The notes beneath the pieces were generated by a model, which saw only the letters and a list, made by a program, of their open reading frames with translations, was not told the origin of the DNA and did no database searches. Source: a virus. From it: a stretch of 64,000 nt of DNA. Location: positions 1 through 64,000 of IMG/VR virus record IMGVR_UViG_3300034683_000192; one strand, written 5' to 3'. Within the stretch, counting starts at the first letter, position 1. Each line of letters opens with the position of its first letter. Of the stretch, positions 53,140-60,706 are shown piece by piece. A program made the position numbers and the translations under genes.

Positions 53140-53486
53140 ACATGTACCTCGTCACACGCATGGGATTCCTCCCGATGCGTGGTAGTAATGATGTTCTTGA
53201 AGTACAGGATCAGCTTCTTTGTCTTTGTATGAAAGTGTTCGATCCTGTCGATCAGGTCGACGTCCTTCGTATAGAAGGACATTCGCTCGTTGTACTGCGA
53301 CTTCTCAGCTACAACACGTCGAGCGATTGCTGACATTAACTCAGTGTACGTAACGTTGCACTGAACACTTTGATCATTCCCGTAAGGGAACACGATACGG
53401 CACTCGAGTACCGTATCATCCACTGCAGACATCTGTCGAACGACCACCTCGTAGAGGTCATTCTTGATGAATTCGTATTTGAACAT
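53136..53486 (-). CDS. Small protein, paralogue of 52840-53139
   Basis: 116 residues behind AAAGGAGGTCATCGAA. It shares the DDTVLECRIVFPYGNDQSV core with its neighbour and has a longer basic C-terminus containing several His. A near-match promoter motif (TACATTAC) lies 41 bases upstream. The duplicated pair with early-type promoter suggests host-directed factors. Inference only. Confidence 0.72.
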   Translation of the reverse strand: MFKYEFIKNDLYEVVVRQMSAVDDTVLECRIVFPYGNDQSVQCNVTYTELMSAIARRVVAEKSQYNERMSFYTKDVDLIDRIEHFHTKTKKLILYFKNIITTTHREESHACDEVHV

Positions 53487-53526
53487 TTCGATGACCTCCT
53501 TTCAATTGGTCGTTATGTTCAAATAC

Positions 53527-53536
53527 GTAATGTATA
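53527..53536 (-). promoter_or_regulatory. Variant early-type promoter motif TATACATTAC
   Basis: One mismatch from TATATTAC in the core (TACATTAC), 41 bases before the ATG at 53486. Confidence 0.35.
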
Positions 53537-53562
53537 CTCCATTTAGAACGAATAACATAAAT

Positions 53563-53592
53563 CTAGATGGGTACCCGAAGGTACCCATCTAG
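53563..53592 (-). terminator. Hairpin terminator after 53604-55166
   Basis: Perfect 13-base arms CTAGATGGGTACC and GGTACCCATCTAG with CGAA loop. Confidence 0.8.
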
Positions 53593-53603
53593 TGTGTGGT
53601 AAC

Positions 53604-55166
53604 TTATTTGCAGCGAACGAGAAACACCTGCGAGAGGTAGTTCGAGAGAAGGTCGGACATGACCGTAGCGTGTACGGTATTGAAGACATTCTCACCTGCA
53701 GCTTCGGTCGAAGACAACTTGGAAATCACTTCTGCTCCCATACGGTAGTAGATAGTGGATACCAAGGAATTCTTCCAGAAGGTGCCCAGATAGAACGAGT
53801 AGATCGCATCTTCCACGTTGCTTTGATCGTTCCTTGCAAGGGACTCCACAGCACGTTTGATTTGATCCACTGCGTGTCTCTGGAACACAGTACGATCCAT
53901 CTGATCAGGAATCGATTCCGGAGTTTCCAGAGTTTCTTTCACGAAGTTCTTCAGAACAGATTCGGCTGCTTCACGTGTACATCTCTGTTTGGTGGCAAGC
54001 AGTTGCGTATTGACTTCAGTCATCAGCGTACTGATCTGTTCACGATCCGAAGGAATCGAAATCAGAACTTCCTTGGTAGGAATACCGACAGGACTGATGT
54101 CACCACGTCCGACTCGATGATACAGGATGTCTTGTTCATTCTTGTTGTGATGCAGCCGGATGTAGTTGGTGATATCTGCAAGTGTACCACCCTTCTCTTC
54201 GAATGCTGCGAACTGATCGGCATTGATCATGCTGCATCCGATAATCAGAGAGAGCTTGTGCTTTTCTCTTGCAAGCTCGATGATACATGCAGCCATCAGG
54301 TATGCATCTTCAAGCTTCGTGAGATTGCGATCAATGACTTCTTGTGCATTGTCCATGACATTGAACGAGAAGTTGGCGACGCACTTCTTGAACTTCGGGT
54401 ATGCATCAATATAACCGAGAGCTGCCATGATGGTAGCTTCGTCGACTTTACCTGAACGAATCCCGTTGTTGAACATGTCCCTGGTAAGCATGTGATATGC
54501 TTGAGGATGCAGAAGTGCGGTGATGAACTTTTGTGCATCGGAAAATTCTGGTTGAACTTTCGTGCACTGCTCCTTGAGTTCATCGATGAGTCTGGTGATC
54601 GACTCTTCAGAGATTTCCGGTTCTTCGGTGGTCAGTACTTTGTCCACCAGAAAACGGAAATTGCCGAGATTCACCTGATCGATATTCAGGTTATATTTCT
54701 TCGAGAAAGAACCCAGGTGTTCTCCAAGTTCTTTTGCCATGGGAAGTGCCTTCAGCATCACGTATGAGGGCTGAACCGGCTTCATCTCCCCTTCGAGATT
54801 GTAGAATCCGACGATCTTCGACATCATCGAATCCACGGTAGCGATGACATTTTCGGTGAGAGTGGACACAGTGTCAGCGACAGGGCCACTCAACTTCTCG
54901 AATGCTGTCTGGAATGTATCTGCCATGGCAAGGCCATAATCCTTCAGACGCGAAAGATCGGCTTCACCTTCTGGGGTATTGTTGAAATAGTTTTCAAGTG
55001 CGTCGATGACGAGGTTGTTGAGATCTTCCTCTCCAATGTTCGGAGGAATCGAGAGAGTCAGACGTTCTTCAATACGTCTGGCGATGATGCCCAGATCAGT
55101 GTCCGGACGAAATCTGACGTCTTTGTTGAGCCACGCGTGGGCCTTAAGTTCTTCGAGTGAGTACAT
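53604..55166 (-). CDS. Large helical virion-like protein, 520 residues
   Basis: ATG 55166 behind GGAGTAGATGAACT. Nearly all helix with regular charged heptads. Begins MYSLEELKAHAWLNKDVRF. No clear [S/A/G]-x-E leader of the type in the internal head proteins. It is co-transcribed with the 57-residue gene just upstream and lies divergent from internal-head-like genes E and F. Structural role presumed from context. Confidence 0.75.
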   Translation of the reverse strand: MYSLEELKAHAWLNKDVRFRPDTDLGIIARRIEERLTLSIPPNIGEEDLNNLVIDALENYFNNTPEGEADLSRLKDYGLAMADTFQTAFEKLSGPVADTVSTLTENVIATVDSMMSKIVGFYNLEGEMKPVQPSYVMLKALPMAKELGEHLGSFSKKYNLNIDQVNLGNFRFLVDKVLTTEEPEISEESITRLIDELKEQCTKVQPEFSDAQKFITALLHPQAYHMLTRDMFNNGIRSGKVDEATIMAALGYIDAYPKFKKCVANFSFNVMDNAQEVIDRNLTKLEDAYLMAACIIELAREKHKLSLIIGCSMINADQFAAFEEKGGTLADITNYIRLHHNKNEQDILYHRVGRGDISPVGIPTKEVLISIPSDREQISTLMTEVNTQLLATKQRCTREAAESVLKNFVKETLETPESIPDQMDRTVFQRHAVDQIKRAVESLARNDQSNVEDAIYSFYLGTFWKNSLVSTIYYRMGAEVISKLSSTEAAGENVFNTVHATVMSDLLSNYLSQVFLVRCK

Positions 55167-55173
55167 AGTTCAT

Positions 55174-55347
55174 CTACTCCACGCCAGTGGCATTGCGGTT
55201 GATATCCTCACCAATGATGTTGGTGAGTGTCGCAGGATCGACCTGTCGGTTGGTGGCGGGAGATTCGATGGCAGTCTTCATCACAACGTAAACAAGAGCG
55301 TTGGTGATGATCCCGCCTGCAGTCTGAACGACTTTCTGCTGGGACAT
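55174..55347 (-). CDS. 57-residue hypothetical protein
   Basis: ATG 55347 follows AGAGAGGTAAATC. The product starts MSQQKVVQTAGGIITNALVY, with one short hydrophobic stretch, and ends NRNATGVE. It stops seven bases before the 520-residue gene. Protein-like composition, a good ribosome site and a tight operon position are the evidence. Possibly a membrane-associated minor virion component. Confidence 0.6.
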   Translation of the reverse strand: MSQQKVVQTAGGIITNALVYVVMKTAIESPATNRQVDPATLTNIIGEDINRNATGVE

Positions 55348-55464
55348 GATTTACCTCTCTAATGTGTTGGAGATTCACAACCTCTATAGCATCACGACAT
55401 AATGTATGTAGGTGTTGTAACAATCCTATGTGTCTGTTTATTTTACCGGCAAAAGGAGAACCCC

Positions 55465-56358
55465 ATGGTTGGCTTCAGTGTGAAACTTCTTCAGACAGAC
55501 GGAAGCGAAGATTTCGCTAATCTGTATGAAGAACTGAAGTACGATCTCCAAATAACTTCTGCAGGGACGGAAGGGTTCGGAGATGACGTACTTACGGTAG
55601 CTTCCGCCAGTCTGTCCTACATTTCTGAGAAACTCGGAAAGTTGTCAGTCAAACTGGTACACTCTCTTCGGAATTCCATGGAACTCATTGTTCTGAGGTA
55701 TTCCTCCATCGTGTTTCGGTGGCAAAAAAGAATCAGCGCAAATCTTTCCAAGATCAACAACGATCGTTTCAGTGAAAGAAAGGCATCGATTGTTGACAAA
55801 GAGCAACTCCTTCTTCGTATCTCTGCTGTACAAAAACTTCACCACGTTCTCGATAACGTCGAACTTGTGTGTGAAGCACCAGTGAAATCCAATTCGGTCG
55901 ATTGGCGTACACCAGAATTCATGCAGGCGTATGACGCCATGATGAAGATTGGTTTCGATGCCAACCGATTCGATCTCGTGAAGAAAGCTTCCGCCGTCTA
56001 CGATGAAGCTCGTACTAAAGGTACCCTTGATGCACATGGGTATACTGTATCGGATATCGAGGAACTCATCGAACTGATCAAACCTCTTGCGCATTATGCT
56101 CAATCAAATCAGGCAAAAGCGCTTGCAAAGAGATTTGTCGATTACTCTGACAAGCTCGTGAAGTATGAAACGTCTCTTCGTGAACAAACTGATCTCGATG
56201 ACTTTGAGCGGCAAGAGAGACTCAGTGTACTGAACATTCGGATAGCCAGACTTTGGTGGCTGTCACACTTCATCAAAGCCGCTAACGTTCTGGCAACGGA
56301 TGTCGTTAAAGATGTCCTCACTATCTGCAAGATCGCAGAACAGTGCATCGAAGCTTAA
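55465..56358 (+). CDS. Internal head-like protein E
   Basis: 297 residues from ATG 55465 behind AAAAGGAGAACCCC. The processing-type motif Gly-Thr-Glu|Gly is at 34-37, then a hydrophobic helix (VLTVASASLSYISEKLGKLS). The Gly-Tyr motif AHGYTVSDIEELIELIKPL is near residue 195. Strongly helical. The same layout as B and C links it to the inner-head family across the genome. Co-transcribed with F. Confidence 0.75.
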   Translation: MVGFSVKLLQTDGSEDFANLYEELKYDLQITSAGTEGFGDDVLTVASASLSYISEKLGKLSVKLVHSLRNSMELIVLRYSSIVFRWQKRISANLSKINNDRFSERKASIVDKEQLLLRISAVQKLHHVLDNVELVCEAPVKSNSVDWRTPEFMQAYDAMMKIGFDANRFDLVKKASAVYDEARTKGTLDAHGYTVSDIEELIELIKPLAHYAQSNQAKALAKRFVDYSDKLVKYETSLREQTDLDDFERQERLSVLNIRIARLWWLSHFIKAANVLATDVVKDVLTICKIAEQCIEA

Positions 56359-56379
56359 CTTCACGAAGAGGAAATACAA

Positions 56380-58272
56380 ATGCTCACTTACGACGAACTT
56401 CAGCTCTCCATGCTGGTCGCACGATTCGAAGAAGCGTTGATCAATTCAGAGGAATCGGATCAAACACTGCTCGATGAAATTTCTGCACTTGGTACAGAAA
56501 GTCTCGATGGTGAAACTCTGCCAGCTAAGGTACAGCAATTTGTCGAATCCAAGATTCGTGCCATTCTTGGTACGGAACATGTAGTATCTCAAGCTGCAGC
56601 TATCGCAACGAAGCAAGGAAATCGATTGATTTCCAAAGTAAAGGATTTGTCTGGGATTTCTATCGACAAAGAAAAATTCATGAGCATGTCCGTGACGAAT
56701 GTTATTCCTTACGAATATCTTCGTAGACATCCCCAAATGTTCACAGACATTTCTTTCATGCTCAGAAATATCGGTACTTTGGTTAATGCGCCAATCGAAA
56801 AGAGCGCACCTCTCGGTGCTCCATTGGTGGCATTGATCAAGAAGATTGAATCTGCTGGATATGTGTATCGTAATCCTGGTGTGATCAACTCATATCTGGT
56901 ACACCATTCTGTATTTGATCCAATTCCTGCTGCGGATACCAAAAAGGATAAATACAGTTGGAAAACAGAAACGATCAAGAATCTTGGATATACTCCAGAG
57001 AGAGTTCGGGAACTTGCAAGTACTCTGACGAATAACAATCGTCCTGGGTACTTCCAAACAATATGGACTGCACTCAAAAGTAATTTGTACAGCACGACTA
57101 TTCTCAAGAATCTCATTCTTAAACCCAGTGGCGACGAAGTCAATCGGGTATATGGAATACATGTCCGTACCCATCGAATTGGCGTGATCAAAGCAATCTC
57201 GCTTTATCACCACTATATTCAGGCGGCTTTAGATATTGCCATGATCGATCGGTTGGTTCGATGCATGATAAATTCAATGCAATCTGGTCAGGAACGACTG
57301 TACTTCATGTCTATTGATCCGAACAAATTGCTTCTTGATGCTTCCGTCACGGACAACATCGATGAAGCTATCGAGATCGATGCAGAAGAAACTCCTATCG
57401 TCACTGACGAAATCGCATCATACACTGAAGCAGAATCTGCCGTTGAACAATTCAAGATTGATGCGCAGAAAAAGCTTACCTTCAATTATCCGACTGAAGG
57501 TGTCAAAAATGTGGCGCTCGAATCTCTTCGCATGGATGAGATGCGTACCAACAAAGCCATCGCCAAGAAGATGCTGTCACTGTTCGAGAAGCGAATCAAG
57601 AAGAATGAACATCTCTTGAAGTGTCTCGAAAACACCAGCATTCTCGTTGGTCGCGAACTTCGTAAGGTGAGCACCACTTTGCGTAAGCAAGATCTCGACA
57701 ATATTGTCATGCGGAATATTCCGAAGTACGAAGACATCCATCGTAGGATTGCATTCTACAACGGTATTCGTCAAGACTTCACGACGTCCATCGCAGAACT
57801 GTATCGTCCGGTTCTTCATGAGAAGGATTATGGTAAGGGAATCGAGAACTACACGAACCTTGCGATGATCTCCGGATTCGAGATGTTCGATGCTGAAACA
57901 TACTTCTCTTCAAAGCCAGGCGAAGTATTTGCGTCGAATGACGCCACCTATCGTGGAAGTCTCTCAGATGCTGGTTACACAGTGGCTGAAGTCCTGAGAC
58001 TCGCGAAAGCTGTTGACAGCATGCAAAGAGTTCTGACTTCTCCGCTTCCTGTCATGAATGGAAACATTCCTGTCACGGAATCGATGATCGAAGAAGCTGT
58101 GACTCTTCGCAACGCTGAAGACAAGGTGGACCGCGTAACCGCGTGCAATGTGCGTCGTACGAGATATGGGATGCTCTCGAGGATCAGAAGTGAACTTCTC
58201 CTCGAATCTGTCCTTTCTGATACGTACACCACGTACAGACTGCTGAAGGCGCTCAATAGAGCGAAAAAATAA
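56380..58272 (+). CDS. Internal head-like protein F, with two copies of the Gly-Tyr module
   Basis: 630 residues behind GAAGAGGAAATACAA. The processing-type motif Gly-Thr-Glu|Ser is at 38-41. The Gly-Tyr motif appears twice, as IKNLGYTPERVRELASTL (near 205) and LSDAGYTVAEVLRLAKAV (near 535), which suggests internal duplication and explains the size. The region near 325-350 is acidic. It is the largest of the family in the window. A terminator palindrome follows. Confidence 0.78.
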   Translation: MLTYDELQLSMLVARFEEALINSEESDQTLLDEISALGTESLDGETLPAKVQQFVESKIRAILGTEHVVSQAAAIATKQGNRLISKVKDLSGISIDKEKFMSMSVTNVIPYEYLRRHPQMFTDISFMLRNIGTLVNAPIEKSAPLGAPLVALIKKIESAGYVYRNPGVINSYLVHHSVFDPIPAADTKKDKYSWKTETIKNLGYTPERVRELASTLTNNNRPGYFQTIWTALKSNLYSTTILKNLILKPSGDEVNRVYGIHVRTHRIGVIKAISLYHHYIQAALDIAMIDRLVRCMINSMQSGQERLYFMSIDPNKLLLDASVTDNIDEAIEIDAEETPIVTDEIASYTEAESAVEQFKIDAQKKLTFNYPTEGVKNVALESLRMDEMRTNKAIAKKMLSLFEKRIKKNEHLLKCLENTSILVGRELRKVSTTLRKQDLDNIVMRNIPKYEDIHRRIAFYNGIRQDFTTSIAELYRPVLHEKDYGKGIENYTNLAMISGFEMFDAETYFSSKPGEVFASNDATYRGSLSDAGYTVAEVLRLAKAVDSMQRVLTSPLPVMNGNIPVTESMIEEAVTLRNAEDKVDRVTACNVRRTRYGMLSRIRSELLLESVLSDTYTTYRLLKALNRAKK

Positions 58273-58297
58273 AGTTCGCGTTGCACCGAACCACCCA

Positions 58298-58331
58298 GAT
58301 GAGAGGAGAGCCCTAGGGCTCTCCTCTCATC
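58298..58331. terminator. Bidirectional palindromic terminator
   Basis: Palindrome GATGAGAGGAGAGCCC-TA-GGGCTCTCCTCTCATC, between convergent genes ending at 58272 and 58345. Confidence 0.8.
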
Positions 58332-58344
58332 CAGTAGCGCTGTA

Positions 58345-58965
58345 TCAGAAGTCTCCTTTATCGAACTCGAAAGGATCGTTGTTGTTGGCGTAGTGGTTCA
58401 TGATCTCAAGGACACTAGCCTGCGTCCATCGGATATGGTCATCGACGAACGGCGCGATACCCCCAAGTTTGCGAAACTTGTCCAGTACCTTCCAGGGTTC
58501 CGGATGTTCTGTTTCTCCGGAAAGAATGGTGATGGTACCAGACTCAAGTTCTTCCAGGCAGAAGCTCATCTCGGAATCCAGTATCCATGGACTGTGGAGG
58601 ATCTTGAAGATGAACTTTTCGAGTGGTACACCAGCAAGACACGACGTCGCGTAATCGATGAGTTGCTGGATTCCCGCGACTGATGCTGGAATGGGGATGA
58701 CTTCGATTTTCTTGTTTTTCGTTCCTTCCTTACACCAGACGTGCATGAGTTTGGCGGTCACGTGATCGTCTTTCTGTTCCGCGTCCATACGAATGCGATG
58801 TTCCGCACTCGTATACCAGTTGAATGTGCACCGGTATACGTCATCGTCCTTGATCGCAGCGAGGACACTGGTAGCGGCTTTCGGCGAGAATATGATTCGA
58901 GTCTCCTCGTTGGGATCGAAGTTCTTCGGGTCGAGTTCTTCGTCGGTCAGTTGTCTCAGTTGCAC
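58345..58965 (-). CDS. Hypothetical early protein, 206 residues
   Basis: Start is GTG 58965 behind AGGGGGTAACTC, four bases after the upstream stop. Mixed alpha/beta, acidic, Trp- and His-containing. It begins MQLRQLTDEELDPKNFDPNE. Probably expressed with 58969-59250 from the promoter at 59300. No family recognised. Confidence 0.72.
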   Translation of the reverse strand: MQLRQLTDEELDPKNFDPNEETRIIFSPKAATSVLAAIKDDDVYRCTFNWYTSAEHRIRMDAEQKDDHVTAKLMHVWCKEGTKNKKIEVIPIPASVAGIQQLIDYATSCLAGVPLEKFIFKILHSPWILDSEMSFCLEELESGTITILSGETEHPEPWKVLDKFRKLGGIAPFVDDHIRWTQASVLEIMNHYANNNDPFEFDKGDF

Positions 58966-58968
58966 GAG

Positions 58969-59250
58969 TTACCCCCTGAGTTCGATGTTGAATCTCTCCG
59001 AAAGATCATTGCGGTATTTGTCGACGTCGATGACCTTTCCGGTCGGATCTATTAATGCCCATCTACCACCAATCTGAGCCACATTTCGGAGATCCCGATG
59101 TGTCCATAACCGCTGTATTGTGTATCCGTCATCCGTCTTGTAGATGCTATCCTGATCAATCCCATCCGAAGCCTGTTCGAGTGGTTCCTGATATGCAACG
59201 CGTGCATACTTGAATTTGATCTCTTTGAATGCACTGATTGATAAAGACAT
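58969..59250 (-). CDS. Small early hypothetical protein, 93 residues
   Basis: ATG 59250 (MSLSISAFKEIKFKYARV) is chosen because it follows AAAGAGTAGCAAT and the TATATTAC motif lies 50 bases upstream. The frame's earlier ATG at 59295 lies within the promoter. Basic, beta-rich, no membrane segment. Confidence 0.68.
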   Translation of the reverse strand: MSLSISAFKEIKFKYARVAYQEPLEQASDGIDQDSIYKTDDGYTIQRLWTHRDLRNVAQIGGRWALIDPTGKVIDVDKYRNDLSERFNIELRG

Positions 59251-59299
59251 ATTGCTACTCTTTATTGGGACAATATTTAAATTACTAATCTTCAAAATT

Positions 59300-59307
59300 G
59301 TAATATA
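59300..59307 (-). promoter_or_regulatory. Early-type promoter motif TATATTAC
   Basis: Minus strand reads AGTCTATATTACAATTTTG, 50 bases before the ATG at 59250, in the divergent gap with the gene at 59355. Confidence 0.6.
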
Positions 59308-59354
59308 GACTTATAGCACTGATGAATACCATATTTTAAAATCAGGAGCCCGAT

Positions 59355-60119
59355 ATGTCCCAGATGAAGAGTATTTCGGATCTCGACGAAATCGGCGTTG
59401 AAGGCTTTCGCCCATTCGACAGATTCAAGCTTTGGCTCAATGAGTCAGGAAGCATGATTCAGACGATGCAGAACTCTCTGAAGTTCTTTACTGACCACTA
59501 CACCGAAGCAGAAATATCTAATGCTCTTCGTCCAATAAGATCTCCCAACGTACGCAAGAGTGAAATCATTCGGTACATGGAAAAAATTTCGAACATCATT
59601 TTGATGTACGATAAGATACAGCAGCAGTTGGTCAACGCCAAATGCTATCTCGAAGTATTCAAACACCCAGTATCGAAGGGTATGGATATTCCTGAAATTA
59701 AGGAAACTCAGAAACTGTTCAAGGAAGTCGATTGTTCCGTCTGGATCGACCTTGACAAGAGATTCTATATCGATTGGGACTATTCCAAATTCGAAGATCG
59801 CATCTTTGCAGAAGATGCTTCGCTTTGGATTTCTCAGGACGTCAAAGGTATTCGAGATGTCGAAATACTCATCAATGCATGTCTTAAGGCCAGAGATATT
59901 TCCAATCGAACGAATAAGTCGATTTATTACGGACTGATTGACCGCACCCCGCTCTTCCCCAAAGGAATGACTCCTACCGAACAGCAGATTCTTCTGGCGA
60001 AATCAAATCGTCTGAGATATCTTGCCGTCACCAACATGTTGTACGACGGTGGAACACTTATGATGAAAATGTGGTACATCATTTCTACCTTGTGCATCAG
60101 ACTGAGAAAGAATCTGTAG
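59355..60119 (+). CDS. Internal head-like protein G (short leader)
   Basis: 254 residues. Processing-type motif Gly-Val-Glu|Gly at 14-17, followed by FRPFDRFKLWLNESGSMIQT. Helical, positively charged body ending RLRKNL. The leader is much shorter than in A-F, so membership is less sure. Followed by a terminator. Confidence 0.68.
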   Translation: MSQMKSISDLDEIGVEGFRPFDRFKLWLNESGSMIQTMQNSLKFFTDHYTEAEISNALRPIRSPNVRKSEIIRYMEKISNIILMYDKIQQQLVNAKCYLEVFKHPVSKGMDIPEIKETQKLFKEVDCSVWIDLDKRFYIDWDYSKFEDRIFAEDASLWISQDVKGIRDVEILINACLKARDISNRTNKSIYYGLIDRTPLFPKGMTPTEQQILLAKSNRLRYLAVTNMLYDGGTLMMKMWYIISTLCIRLRKNL

Positions 60120-60130
60120 AATATCGATCA

Positions 60131-60164
60131 ATGAGGACTCTCCCTTTTACAGGAGAGTCCTCAT
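60131..60164. terminator. Bidirectional hairpin terminator
   Basis: ATGAGGACTCTCC and GGAGAGTCCTCAT around an eight-base loop, between convergent genes ending at 60119 and 60169. Confidence 0.7.
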
Positions 60165-60168
60165 AGTT

Positions 60169-60594
60169 CTACACGAGTTTGATCGGTACATTCAAGAATC
60201 TTGCGAGAAGACCAGCCATGGGCATGACTTGGTATGTCCAGAATGCAAGATCTTCATCCGCATCTTCCTTTTTCTGGTAATCGAGAATTCGAGTAATCGC
60301 ATTTTTGTTTCCGGCCATGCGAATGTAAACAGAATGATGTGTCGCGTTTTCTGCTACACTCACTGGACGAACGAGAGGTCCAGCAATCTTAGTGTAGCCA
60401 ATTTCGATGCACGATGGATAAAGAGCACCTTCAGCTGTCGTGGTCATGAAATTGTTTTGATCTCGAATGTGTTCGAGCACCCCCGAAATAACGACAGCGG
60501 AATCTTTTGCATCAATTTCCGACAGTTCGTTGATTTTCTGAAAGTGATGCATGACCATACTCGAGAACTCTTCGATAGAAAGTTGTGGATACAT
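60169..60594 (-). CDS. Small early hypothetical protein, 141 residues
   Basis: ATG 60594 behind GAGGGAAAA, 50 bases after the TATATTAC motif. Alpha/beta, with an acidic start and a hydrophobic C-terminus (TYQVMPMAGLLARFLNVPIKLV). No family recognised. Early expression is inferred from the promoter motif. Confidence 0.72.
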   Translation of the reverse strand: MYPQLSIEEFSSMVMHHFQKINELSEIDAKDSAVVISGVLEHIRDQNNFMTTTAEGALYPSCIEIGYTKIAGPLVRPVSVAENATHHSVYIRMAGNKNAITRILDYQKKEDADEDLAFWTYQVMPMAGLLARFLNVPIKLV

Positions 60595-60643
60595 TTTTCC
60601 CTCGCAGATAGTGAATATTGGTTTAACTAGACGTATCTGATGA

Positions 60644-60651
60644 GTAATATA
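60644..60651 (-). promoter_or_regulatory. Early-type promoter motif TATATTAC
   Basis: Minus strand reads AACATATATTACTCATC, 50 bases before the ATG at 60594. Confidence 0.65.
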
Positions 60652-60669
60652 TGTTTCAATTATCGATCA

Positions 60670-60697
60670 CGAGTAGGACCCAAATGGGTCCTACTCG
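60670..60697 (-). terminator. Hairpin terminator after 60707-64000
   Basis: CGAGTAGGACCC and GGGTCCTACTCG around AAAT (perfect). Confidence 0.75.
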
Positions 60698-60706
60698 GAT
60701 ATTAGT

